A stretch of 31,017 nucleotides of DNA from Nemertoderma westbladi. Lineage: Eukaryota; Xenacoelomorpha; Nemertodermatida; Nemertodermatidae. Location of the stretch: the NCBI GenBank assembly GCA_032718475.1, contig JAUCBJ010006601.1, positions 1 through 31,017 on the forward strand, in the 5' to 3' direction. Positions 22,497-31,017 of this stretch are shown here, in pieces (position 1 is the stretch's first letter; each line of letters opens with the position of its first letter). The translations under genes were made by a program, and so were the position numbers. A model generated the notes under the pieces. It was given only the letters and a program-made list of their open reading frames with translations, was not told where the DNA came from and made no database searches.

Positions 22497-22885
22497 AAAT
22501 AAATCTGTTAAACCCTTTAACCATCTGCCATTCTAGTCGATTAAGATATCGCGACACCCACTGATATACTTGAAAGACAAAATTCTAGAATCAGTGGTTA
22601 ACGTCCCCAGACATGTTCTGGAATAAATCGGTGCCCATCTTAAATATTAAATATTTAATAAATAACTGTAAAATCTGTCAAAACAAATATAATAGAGTAA
22701 ATGCTTACAAGTTAACTCTAGAAAATCTATAAATCAAAATCTGTTAAAGTTTAGATCCTTTGAAATTCTTGTCGATTAAGATATCATAGCACTTACCGAT
22801 ACTCTTAAAAAGACAAATTTTCTAGAATTAAGGATCCTAGTCCCCAGACATGTTCTGGAATAAAATTGTGTCTATTTTAATATTA
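22497..22885. repeat. Diverged ~240-bp direct duplication
   Basis: Two copies start at about 22500 and 22740. They share AAATCTGTTAAA, GTCGATTAAGATATC, AAAGACAAA, TTCTAGAAT and CCCCAGACATGTTCTGGAAT in the same order and spacing. The 15-nt CCAGACATGTTCTGG near the end is an almost perfect palindrome and is identical in both copies although the surroundings have diverged. The second copy ends where the right inverted-repeat arm begins. Confidence 0.85.
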
Positions 22886-23687
22886 AATAATAAATGTTAC
22901 GGGAATAAATTTTAAATTCATATCCTCTCATGAATTTGATAAATTGTCATTTTATACAATTTATAACATTCCCAAAATTCCATTAATTAATAGATCATGG
23001 GAGCGGAGATTCACCCTATTAAGTATATTAGTGTGCGAGAATCTCCAATATATAGTCAATAGCCGATAAAATTCATAAAATCATGTATAAAGGGGAATAT
23101 TGACAATTAAAGAATTACTATTAAATAGCATCCCAGATCTGTATGCATGAGAATTACCCTAATTCTACCGCTAGCTTTCCATAATGTCACCATAGCAACA
23201 ACCACGCTAGAATTAGAAGCGAGTTAAAAGAACAATAGAAAGCTTGCCCCATTGAATAGCATACGGAATAAATAGCACACTGCTAGTATCCAGGGATACA
23301 TAATAATAACGTGGCATTCTGGAAGGCACTTGACTAACGGACAAATGGCCCGACTGTGTACAATTTGTGACAGTTGTGTGGAATTTGTGCGTTTATAGGT
23401 GAATGTTACTACTAAAGTGTGTTTACAGTAGCGAGTCGCAGTTGTGAAAGTAACCCTACCTCTGCAGTAAGAACCTGAAGTAAATCTAAGCCCTTGGAAC
23501 GGACAGTGGAATGACTCGCGCTGGTTATTGTTGTTGTTGTGTAGCTACTACGTTGGCGAGAGGCACATCGACAACAGTACATCAGCGCTGAGGATCTTGC
23601 GCTGTCCGGGGGCATTGAGGGGTAGGCAGCGACGACCGCTAGCCTAATTATAATTAATTATAATATCGATAAACTCATATAGCAGCT

Positions 23688-23933
23688 ATGACTGAGTTGA
23701 TAGAAGATGATCTTGGTATCAGGGAGCGATATACCCTACCATTGCAAGCGTTTGTTGATAGTTTAATACGCGGCGACGCTAGTCAAACTACTGCGGAGGA
23801 CGATGGCCGTTATATCGAACCGCCAATGTTTAAGGAACAACTCACGCGTGAATTGGACTATAGAAAATTCACCGCTCGCTATACGCATCGTAATGGTACG
23901 TATATAGACTGGTCATCCTATCGATTTACATGA
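23688..23933 (+). pseudogene. N-terminal fragment of the orphan zinc-knuckle gene
   Basis: This 81-codon piece starts at ATG 23688, and the equivalent ATG is conserved in the left arm (13211-13213). The protein is acidic to neutral and I recognise no family. Comparison with the left arm shows that the right copy lacks 11 nt near 23910, which shifts the frame so that the ORF ends prematurely at 23931-23933. The conserved coding similarity then continues in the frame of the next fragment. The simplest reading is that it was once the start of the long ORF. Confidence 0.6.
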
Positions 23934-23934
23934 T

Positions 23935-24201
23935 ACGGACGATGTAGACACCGAAAGGGAAATGATTCTATTTAAATATCATACCCAGCGGAGTTGGAAC
24001 GATAAACCGAGAATCGAACACGAGAATTCTATTCGAAACCGACTCGAAAGAGAAGACATTGAAGAGCCGGATAAACGCAGTGACTTCAACGAATACTTGG
24101 AATTCTTGAGAGAAACATATCTCAATGTAGCCAGTCAACAAAATGTAGAAACTCGATATCCTCAAGGTATACATCATGACCCTATGATGGAACTCAAATG
24201 A
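23935..24201 (+). pseudogene. Second upstream fragment, in frame with the 1,232-codon ORF
   Basis: This frame (ATG at 23962; open from before 23935) encodes a charged, E/R/N-rich segment and stops at TGA 24199-24201. The long ORF starts 12 bp further, at ATG 24214, in the same frame. The left arm also preserves similarity across this interval (12790-12980). I read the TGA as a nonsense mutation within one ancestral gene. A genuine short upstream ORF with reinitiation is the alternative. Confidence 0.6.
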
Positions 24202-24213
24202 CTCTATTTCACT

Positions 24214-27200
24214 ATGATGTATCTTACCGCCGATCGACCTCTACCTGTTGTACCGGATAGCTTCGAACAGATGGAGGAATATTGCAAAACCGGAGAAAGA
24301 TCACCCGCGTTTCCTCTACAAGACATGCGTCTTTGGTATTATTGCGATGAATGCCCTAGACCCAACCAACAAACGGAAAGACATAAACATCCGCGGAGAC
24401 GTTGTGCTAAACACAGTTTTACTCGCTATACTTACGGGAGTTTCGAGCGAAACTTGTTCGACGTATCACCTACGCTCGCTCGACTCAAACGATCATTAAA
24501 TAAACCGATGATCAGAGTTCCGGAATACTCGGTCAGACCTCCTCATTCCCTAGTGAGACCTCAAACTCTTGATCCTAATAGTATAACGGATCCTCCTGAG
24601 CTGTACTCACTGTTCAAAGATCTCGTGTTACCCGAACAATTAATCGGTGGCACCCCGGTAGTGGGTTCTCTAGATATTCGCCCATCATACCTAGTCAGAT
24701 TGGGACGCGGACATCTAATATCGCCGTTCAACCCGTATAATCATCCCTGTTTAACCCCGATACAACCCGTCACCGAAGTCGAGGAGAGCGTTGTACGAAA
24801 CGCATTAGACGCTATTCGGCAGAAGATCGGAAAAGGAACTTACAATTGTTTGGAGAAACGTAGATTGCAGCAGCAAGTCCAAGCAGTAAAGGAATTGGCC
24901 TTACCCCAGTTCGATCGAGAAGTCCAGAACCTCAAGGAAGACATCGAACTTGGACAAACCTATTCTCTACAAGAGTTTTTAGACGAATGCTTCCAACGAC
25001 AAGCGGAGGAAAATCAGCTCGAGGAGAAACACATCGAAATGGATGAGAGAGAAGAAGCAGCTTTAGCCCAACCAGAAGCTCAAATCCTTATGACTGATCT
25101 CTATTCCAAAACCATCATTCATCCCTCGATGGTTCCCCATTTCGGAGACAAACTCTTCGCCACAGTACAACCCCAACCGGTTGATATCAACCTAAGATCT
25201 CGAGATCTTATGGCTGACGCTCCTGTGTTACAACGTCCGCCAATCGAGGCCGCTCGTGTCGACGGTATACTCATTGAACCTCCGGACAATCGAGCGGATC
25301 TTGTCCGTCGTATGGTACACGAACCTTTACCGAACTCGTTTTATGGGATCAAAGACCACCCTTATTATGTCAATCTAACTCAATATTATATGGTAAAACC
25401 GGAAGATCCTACACAAAGTCTGGGGTTTCTACCACTAATAAATCCTCTCGATCTTGTCGAACTCGAACAGCTGCAGAAACATCTGGATCAGTTAGTGAAA
25501 GTAAACTCATTCAGAAAACCCTACAATGTTTCCAGAATAGAGAAGGATATAATGCCTCCATATAATCTCGATGGATTTATTAAAACTCGATTAGTCCACT
25601 GGAATCTTGACGTATTATTCGAGGAAGAGAGAATACAACGATATGGAGATGTAGAGACGTATACTACACAGTATCTGAAGTATAGGGATCTACCTAACGC
25701 TAGCGAATGCGCCACCTTGTGGCATCCGGTGGGGATGACCTTAGAAAACGCCACTAAAGAGTGGAACGAAACTCTTAACGTTATCAAAATGTATGGAGTC
25801 GTCACTTACGATAACGAAGGTAGCGTTCCAGTTGGAGAACTGGGAACTACGCGCATGATACATATACGAGGACTAGCTGTTTCTACCCACGTGTTTACTC
25901 GAGCGTGTTCCGACGTAATTGATTATTCTTTTGAGACTCTCACCGAGATACAAAAGAAACTCCGACATGGACAATTCGAACTCACGCAGCGCTATGTCAC
26001 CGACACCGAGCGCAAACCGGCCATGGGTATAGATGGATCGATGTTACCTCAGCCAGTGCTCGAGATGTTGTTTAACGAAAGAATCCTTAAAATCGGCTCA
26101 GCTGTTTATGGAAATCTCCAAAACGACTTTAGGAACATGGAGAATATCCCATATCCTTTCGTAGACACCCAGCTGATTGCTCCCTGGGCAGAAGGCCAAG
26201 GTTTCTTCCGAACTATGTATGCCAATACACCCAGCGGCATCAATAAAGTACAACGAACCTCCATCGGACATCTTGCCTTCCAAGAATACGGATGGAATTT
26301 CAAAGTCGGAAACCCTATCAACTATCAACAAGTATATGGAGATCATTATTCTCGATTATACTTCGACGGACCATTGACAGCACCTGGTGTCGTGTATAGC
26401 TTCATGAGTGTTCCACTTCGTCCCTCATTAGCTATATACACTATCTTCGAGAACGCCGCACTTGCCGGTTGGCTAGCCGATGTGTGCAGTCGTACTATAC
26501 GCGCCCATCCCTTGATACTTGGAACCAAACTCGCCAAGCTAGATGAACACAATAAATTCATCCGCTTCGAATGCTTTAGGCGCTTTCTGACTCCGTTCCG
26601 TAACGTTGATAGTCAGTTCAAGGACCGCGCTCTGACCAAGCTCAGCCTAAGAGACTCAGCTGCTGAGAAGTTAGACAGCGCTGGATTCGCCATTTTCAAG
26701 GACGTTTGTATACAGAACTTACATTCCTCTGTTATACAAAGACCCCGAATCCCCACGGGTTATTCTATCGTAGAAGTTCAGACAGTGGGTTCGCTTGAGG
26801 AGACAGCTACACCTACCTCAGCTATGCAATTGGAAGACGAACCAATATGCTTAGAATCCGAGGAGATTCAGCCCACAGCGCCCCGGAGCAGTGACAACGA
26901 CTACGTCCTGGAATGGTATCAAGGTCCACAATGTCTCACCACGTACGATTATCGGCATGCCAATTATGTCTCTAGGAAACGTTGCCGATTATGCGCATCT
27001 CGAGACCATTTCACCCCGGTGGACTCCAACGTACCCTGTTCCTACTTCCATGAACAACCTACGATGGAGATCTATTGTGCGTATTGTAGACTCAATAACT
27101 TACACATTTTCGCAGTCTGCCCCCAATTTATTACTCAATGCCATCATTGTCAGTTAAAAGGACATGCAAGTTTTGATTGCCCTTTCAACCGAGATCTGGA

Positions 27201-27912
27201 AAGCGTAGATGAAATGATTACCCTACGCTACATTCGAGCCTGGGAAGCGAATGCAGATCTACACTGTGAGTCACGTCATCGATATTACCCTGGACGTGCC
27301 TATGAAGGAGTTTATGCGTTTCACCCGTATCTATTCGTGTCCGTTGAACAAAAATCTCGCACACCGAGTTACGAACTAATGAAGCGTGTTGGCGAGAATA
27401 TTTCGACCAAATTTGTTCGTAAATATCTCAGGAACATTAATCCCAATGATCTTAATTCCTATAACTTGATCAACTTCATCCGTCAAGATCCGGAATATGA
27501 TGACTTGTTCATCAACTCGCATCCAGAACTACAGGAAGTTCATAGACGATCCTATGAATATAGAGCCCGAGAACGCGAGTTAGAAAGAACCATCAAACCG
27601 AGGAAATTTCTCACTACTCACGGTCCACCTACTGCTCTCGTGCAGACGACTCGTCAGGGACCAGTAAGAGCTGCTGTCTTGAAACGCGCTCTGAAGGTTG
27701 TTCGACCTTGCTCCACTGAGGTTGATATCGATCAACCGGGTACCTCGACCGGCGGATACACCGACTGTAACCCTAAACCTTCCGATGCAATTGTATTGCA
27801 CTCTTCACCCAGGAGTTATAGCCCTCCTAGTAAAGTGGCTCGCCCCAAAGAGAAAAGGACTCTTGCTAGCCTCAAAAAACTGCGTAAACGCCGTTCGCGT
27901 AAGAAGGACTAA
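24214..27912 (+). CDS. Orphan 1,232-aa zinc-knuckle protein
   Basis: I do not recognise the family. The ORF is open for 1,232 codons, strikingly intact beside the broken gag-pol. Near the N-terminus a Cys/His cluster (C44, C47, H57, H59, C64, H67) could bind zinc. Residues about 190-310 are charged and Gln/Glu-rich, probably helical. A cluster of three knuckle-like units follows: C924-C927-H932 with C942, C955-C958-H964-C969, and a canonical C-X2-C-X4-H-X4-C at C976-C979-H984-C989. The last 30 residues are very basic (KKLRKRR), fitting nuclear localisation or nucleic-acid binding. There is no signal peptide, membrane segment, RT motif or DDE triad I can identify. CCHC knuckles suggest a Gag-like or other RNA/DNA-binding protein; this is inference. 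Start 24214 (ATGATG) is the first after an in-frame TGA, and the ancestral start was probably 23688. Confidence 0.85.
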   Translation: MMYLTADRPLPVVPDSFEQMEEYCKTGERSPAFPLQDMRLWYYCDECPRPNQQTERHKHPRRRCAKHSFTRYTYGSFERNLFDVSPTLARLKRSLNKPMIRVPEYSVRPPHSLVRPQTLDPNSITDPPELYSLFKDLVLPEQLIGGTPVVGSLDIRPSYLVRLGRGHLISPFNPYNHPCLTPIQPVTEVEESVVRNALDAIRQKIGKGTYNCLEKRRLQQQVQAVKELALPQFDREVQNLKEDIELGQTYSLQEFLDECFQRQAEENQLEEKHIEMDEREEAALAQPEAQILMTDLYSKTIIHPSMVPHFGDKLFATVQPQPVDINLRSRDLMADAPVLQRPPIEAARVDGILIEPPDNRADLVRRMVHEPLPNSFYGIKDHPYYVNLTQYYMVKPEDPTQSLGFLPLINPLDLVELEQLQKHLDQLVKVNSFRKPYNVSRIEKDIMPPYNLDGFIKTRLVHWNLDVLFEEERIQRYGDVETYTTQYLKYRDLPNASECATLWHPVGMTLENATKEWNETLNVIKMYGVVTYDNEGSVPVGELGTTRMIHIRGLAVSTHVFTRACSDVIDYSFETLTEIQKKLRHGQFELTQRYVTDTERKPAMGIDGSMLPQPVLEMLFNERILKIGSAVYGNLQNDFRNMENIPYPFVDTQLIAPWAEGQGFFRTMYANTPSGINKVQRTSIGHLAFQEYGWNFKVGNPINYQQVYGDHYSRLYFDGPLTAPGVVYSFMSVPLRPSLAIYTIFENAALAGWLADVCSRTIRAHPLILGTKLAKLDEHNKFIRFECFRRFLTPFRNVDSQFKDRALTKLSLRDSAAEKLDSAGFAIFKDVCIQNLHSSVIQRPRIPTGYSIVEVQTVGSLEETATPTSAMQLEDEPICLESEEIQPTAPRSSDNDYVLEWYQGPQCLTTYDYRHANYVSRKRCRLCASRDHFTPVDSNVPCSYFHEQPTMEIYCAYCRLNNLHIFAVCPQFITQCHHCQLKGHASFDCPFNRDLESVDEMITLRYIRAWEANADLHCESRHRYYPGRAYEGVYAFHPYLFVSVEQKSRTPSYELMKRVGENISTKFVRKYLRNINPNDLNSYNLINFIRQDPEYDDLFINSHPELQEVHRRSYEYRARERELERTIKPRKFLTTHGPPTALVQTTRQGPVRAAVLKRALKVVRPCSTEVDIDQPGTSTGGYTDCNPKPSDAIVLHSSPRSYSPPSKVARPKEKRTLASLKKLRKRRSRKKD

Positions 27913-27991
27913 CTGTTTAGAGTATTTTTATATTTTAGAAACTGTGATTTTTGATATTTTATAGAATTAAATCCCATTTTCTGGCAGCGGT

Positions 27992-28139
27992 GTAAAAGCT
28001 TTTGCGGACATAACAAGTCATTTTTCTCCGCAATATACCGTGTAGGTGCTTTAGCGGACATAACAAGTCATTTTCTCCGCAATGTACCGTGTAGGTGCTT
28101 TAGCGGACATAACAAGTCATATTTTGCCGCAATGCGCCT
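27992..28139. repeat. Three ~49-bp tandem repeats downstream of the orphan gene
   Basis: Units start at 27992, 28042 and 28091 and share GCGGACATAACAAGTCAT followed by TTTTCTCCGCAAT and TACCGTG. The period is 49-50 bp. They begin 80 bp after the stop codon of the 1,232-codon ORF. The left arm keeps a single related unit start (the AAAAGCTTTTACACCGCT segment at about 11803-11820), so the array was expanded in the right arm or lost in the left. Each unit carries GCGGA and TCCGC words that can pair. Confidence 0.85.
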
Positions 28140-29229
28140 AATCCTCTAAACGACTGGAACTCAGATGACGAAATCTGTCAGCTGATTTACTGTAAACGTG
28201 GAACCTCTCTTTGTTCTGCTCAGCCAATCAGAGCGATTTTCATTTTATGTTGGACAAGGGCCTATGTAAAACCGCGCAATGCATTACGGTCTTTGTTTAC
28301 CTTTTTCTGAGCCTCGGAACACCGGCTTAGAATTCTTCTGTGCTTCTGTAGAAGTTTCAGACTTTGGCCAAACATTAGATGGCTTTGATTACAGGAACGT
28401 AAATCTATTATCTGGAAACATTACCTGATGCACTGGCTGCATTTACCTGACAAACTGATTGAACTCAATGCACTACGTAACACATATTGATTGTTCACCG
28501 CATTATTTTACTTCTATTATTAATTGTTGTTATATTGATGTATATTGCTGATATATTTGGAGAATACCGATGAATAATCATAAAACCCCAATCTTCTTGA
28601 TTACTGAAGGTAAGAGGGACCGGTTACCTGTAGCAATTGCGACTTACATTATAGTGGTTTTTGTGTGAATTAAATGCATTTCATAATCCCTACATGTGTC
28701 AGTTGCTATCCTCATTATATATGATCAAATTCAGTCACGGTCGGCAGATCAGTGTGCAGTAGTGTGAAGTCGTGTGAGGTAGTGTGACAGAAAATAAAGC
28801 ATCTCCTAAAGAATGCGCTACTTACGAAACTCAGTAGCCATCTAGTTGTGATTAGTATAAGTCATAACTCTGTTTTTATACTTAAAGCGCCATGTCCTAA
28901 AGGAACTGTTAATATTTCCCCGAAAGTAAATAATATTGTCAGAGATTATATAGTAACGATCAATCGAATAATACAGTAGGTCTGCACCGCAATCACTTTC
29001 AAAGCACCCGAATCCAGTCTCCCTTAACTGTGGGTGAATGATCGCGCATAGACTGGCTTCGGCTAATGTAATTTCATGTGCACTAAATAATTGTTATAGG
29101 CTAAAGTCGATTTATAAACAAGAGGACACCTAAAATTGGCAGGTTAAACTGCTAAAGGTCTGAAAGCGCGAACACAACTAGAAGTTAGATGGGAGAATAG
29201 GTCTATTATAATGTCCCTGCTTTCAGAGG

Positions 29230-29493
29230 ATGACATTCTTGGAGCCAATGATACTGGGAGGGTGGGTCACTTCCATGTTCAAAGAAATTAATTGCGATGA
29301 AACATCCTTTTCTGCAAACAGCTTAGGTACACAGAATCGTTCAGGGAGGACCTGCCCCTTTCTAATTAAGTTTGAATGCAAGGCAAATCGAGATCAAATT
29401 CTGAAGCTGAAGCAAAGTAAAGAACCATTCAGTAAAATTTACATAAAGAAAGATGTTCACTCCACTTGTAGAACAGACTGTCTGCGGAAGTAA
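29230..29493 (+). pseudogene. Possible non-LTR ORF1/RNA-binding-domain fragment
   Basis: The 87-codon frame contains SLGTQNRSGRTCPFLIKF, then ILKLKQSK and KIYIKKDV. This pattern (R/S-LG, R-T-R-P-x-L-V/I-K-F, then a short spacer and I-x-I-x-x-D) resembles the RNA-binding domain of invertebrate L1/CR1-like ORF1 proteins. The first 30 residues do not fit, and a second frame over 29226-29275 looks at least as plausible. The fragment lies just outside the giant element and is probably the relic of an unrelated retroelement. It is a weak assignment based on pattern memory. Confidence 0.4.
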
Positions 29494-29499
29494 GTGGAA

Positions 29500-30240
29500 A
29501 AAGTATACTGGAAAATGCGGATGCTGATATACGCTATGATCAACGACAACGAGCCAGTAGTGTAGGCCTACTGTATGCAATGGAGTTGTTATATCACCAC
29601 CTATTTCAAATAGCACTTTCAAAATTTCACCTATTTCACATGGAGATTTTGTAAGAATTTGTTCATGTAATAGTGCAGGTATACGTGACAAGGTTAGATT
29701 GAATTGGTTTTTCGAATAATTTGTTCAGTTTGACATTATACTTAAAGATGAAATAAAGACAGAGACTGTAAGTGTAGCATTCCAGGGTTCCAGGCTATTA
29801 CTTGCCCGGATACTGCTGCTCCACACAGTGGGGGAACTGCACTATGTATGAAAATCTATTTGTACAAAAATATATATAAAATGGTAATCAGCATTCCAGG
29901 CGACTTCAATGCATTTAAAACATAAAGTAAAATAGTAATGGGGATGCTCTGTACCAGATTATCACTGACTCAGAGTTAGATTATGTTAAGGACTTGGGAG
30001 ATAACATCACTAATTACACATTTCGAAAGAAAAACAATTGGAACTCCCATATTGGTTATCGTTTGATTTGGTGGCCAGGTGATGTAAGACACTTTAATAA
30101 AAACCAAGATAAAAAATCCCTTCTGATCATGAATCCCTGGATCTTCTATTAAAGGTGAATGTATTGAACTCCTCCATTATATCGAATTTAAAAATTCAAT
30201 CATGTGATTTGGGAAGAGTTGTGACAAGCCATTAACCCTA
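29500..30240. other. Intergenic DNA, no gene recognised
   Basis: AT-rich sequence with no convincing ORF. A minus-strand ORF (29691-29362) overlaps the ORF1-like fragment and has no recognisable content. Nothing else stands out. Confidence 0.45.
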
Positions 30241-30248
30241 TTAAACCC

Positions 30249-30280
30249 GGGGGGGGGGGGGTCAATATGACCCCCCCCCC
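30249..30280. repeat. G13/C10 hairpin
   Basis: Thirteen G (30249-30261), a 9-nt TCAATATGA and ten C (30271-30280) form a near-perfect inverted repeat. TCA/TGA extends the stem, leaving a 3-nt loop. Replication and sequencing through it should be difficult. Confidence 0.9.
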
Positions 30281-30559
30281 GTGGTTTTTTTATTATAATT
30301 CTGAAACAAACGCAGTTGGGAATCTGAAATGTTATGACTTTTCCTAAAAATCTATTGTCTTCCTAGTAGTGAAAACCGTTTTCAAAAATATTGGGTACTT
30401 TTCGAGTTATAGCACCTTTTTTTAACCCTACTTTTGGCACTTTTTTTGAGACGTTTTTTGAAAATTACATTTCATTAAATATGAATTGTAACATCTCTAT
30501 TTTTGATTTACACCGGTTTTTTGGTGTTAGAAATTTGATTGAATTCATATAAATTGATT

Positions 30560-31017
30560 TAGAAATTTCAAACGTGTTTTTTTCGATGGGTGCCAAATTT
30601 TGGTGCCAGCACCAAATTTTGAAATAAGTCAATTTTGTAAATTGATCGTTTGAAACTTGTTTTTTACGCAATTGGGGTTTTTTGGGTTTCTAGATTCGAA
30701 GAAATATATACGAGTTGCACCAAGCGTATCAAACTTGTATTTTTCGGTGCTGTGTGCAAATTTTGGTGCTAGCACGAAATTTTGAAAATCCATTCAATAG
30801 ATAAAATTGCTTGTGACAACTTATTTCTTGCGTTTTGGAGGTTTATGGCTGTTCTGAATTCAATGGAAAATATAATTATCGAACGAGACATCTCAAACTT
30901 GTATTTTTCGGATGTGGGTGCAAAATGTGGTGCTAGCACCAAATTTTGAAAACCATCAAATATATCAATTGATTGTGTCACCTTGTTTCTTGCGTTATAC
31001 GGGTTTATGATGGTTCT
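30560..31017. repeat. Satellite-like array, ~162-bp period
   Basis: A block of TCAAACTTGTATTTTTCGG followed by a GTGCAAATTTTGGTGCTAGC stretch and CACCAAATTTTGAAA recurs at about 30567, 30729 and 30891 with moderate divergence. The AAATTTTGGTGC-NN-GCACCAAATTTT core is close to a perfect palindrome in each copy. A weaker related block may lie at 30460-30560. The array runs to the edge of the window, so its full length is unknown. Confidence 0.8.

Larger units (their letters stand above)
10645..29176. mobile_element. Giant ~18.5-kb inverted-repeat element with a BEL/Pao core
   Basis: The outer ends are TGTGTTAGCGCTTTTAGACC (from 10645) and the inverse of GGTCTGAAAGCGCGAACACA (to 29176). The similarity continues inward through both arms. 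Matching left/right blocks are about 10645-11200 with 28600-29176, 11830-12045 with 27765-27990, 12050-12345 with 24750-25045, 12345-13240 with 23680-24750, and 13240-14030 with 22885-23680. The middle 8.9 kb is a BEL/Pao-like gag-pol. The right arm is longer because the left lacks 2.7 kb of the shared gene. I could not find a convincing target-site duplication. It may be one autonomous element or two inverted copies of one element flanking a retroelement fragment; the sequence alone does not decide. Confidence 0.8.
22885..29176. repeat. Right inverted-repeat arm
   Basis: This is the full-length counterpart of the left arm. It holds, from its inner end outward, an AT-rich intergenic segment (22885-23680), the orphan gene (23688-27912), a short tandem repeat (27992-28139), a unique-looking 28140-28600 stretch and the outer terminal segment (28600-29176). 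The outer terminal segment pairs with 10645-11200. In the 28140-28600 stretch I see a CAGCCAATCAG CCAAT-type sequence at about 28223 but no ORF. The arm is less damaged than the left one. Confidence 0.85.

Noticed and set aside
24214-27912. Envelope glycoprotein for the BEL/Pao element
   Set aside because: Some BEL/Pao elements carry an env-like ORF, but this protein has no signal peptide or membrane segment and has zinc knuckles and a basic tail.
27992-28139. CRISPR-like array
   Set aside because: There are only three nearly contiguous units without distinct spacers, in a eukaryotic transposon context.
10645-29176. Polinton/Maverick element
   Set aside because: Size and inverted ends fit, but there is no protein-primed DNA polymerase B, FtsK-like ATPase or capsid gene; the integrase belongs to a BEL/Pao pol.

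Overview
The window looks like non-coding, transposon-dense animal nuclear DNA, probably from a marine invertebrate. That is an inference from the repeat families (BEL/Pao, pogo/Tigger, RTE-like), AT-rich intergenic DNA, long poly-C/poly-G tracts and the absence of any recognisable host gene. I see no rRNA, tRNA, CRISPR array or bacterial-type operon.

Left part (1-9820): degraded repeats. A broken pogo/Tigger-family DNA transposon (903-2911, possibly from 577) is bounded by inverted copies of GGGGCTACTTTGCCCA. It is followed by a fold-back repeat with a 98-bp duplication in one arm (3262-4235), a 5'-truncated RTE-like non-LTR retrotransposon on the minus strand (4382-5275), more copies of the GGGCAAAGTAACCCC motif (5634-5667), and AT-rich DNA with a 157-bp tandem duplication (7515-7820). 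A fold-back element with poly-C/poly-G ends (9821-10645) closes this part.

Central part (10645-29176): the main object is an 18.5-kb structure whose two ends are long, diverged inverted repeats. The right arm (about 22885-29176) carries a 1,232-codon uninterrupted ORF that I cannot assign to a family. It encodes a protein with a C-terminal cluster of CCHC-like zinc knuckles and a very basic tail; two shorter ORFs just upstream look like its broken N-terminal extension. The left arm (10645 to about 14030) is a mirror-image copy in which the same gene is a pseudogene with a 2.7-kb internal deletion. Between the arms (about 14030-22885) lies a BEL/Pao-type gag-pol: coiled-coil Gag N-terminus, DUF1759-like capsid region, three zinc knuckles, protease remnant, reverse transcriptase with YMDD, RNase H and integrase. 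It is interrupted by several nonsense codons and frameshifts, and I found no LTR direct repeats around it. An LTR-less BEL/Pao core inside long inverted repeats, paired with a large orphan zinc-knuckle protein, is not an arrangement I recognise; it is the best candidate for an undescribed system here.

Right part (29177-31017): a fragment resembling the ORF1/RNA-binding region of a non-LTR element (29230-29493), a G13/C10 hairpin (30249-30280) and the start of a satellite-like array of about 162-bp units (30560 to the window end).

If the central element is or was a single mobile unit, the pol core would supply reverse transcription and integration and the arm-encoded zinc-knuckle protein could bind nucleic acid. 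The alternative is two inverted copies of an unknown element flanking a captured BEL/Pao fragment. Genome-wide copy comparison would separate these.
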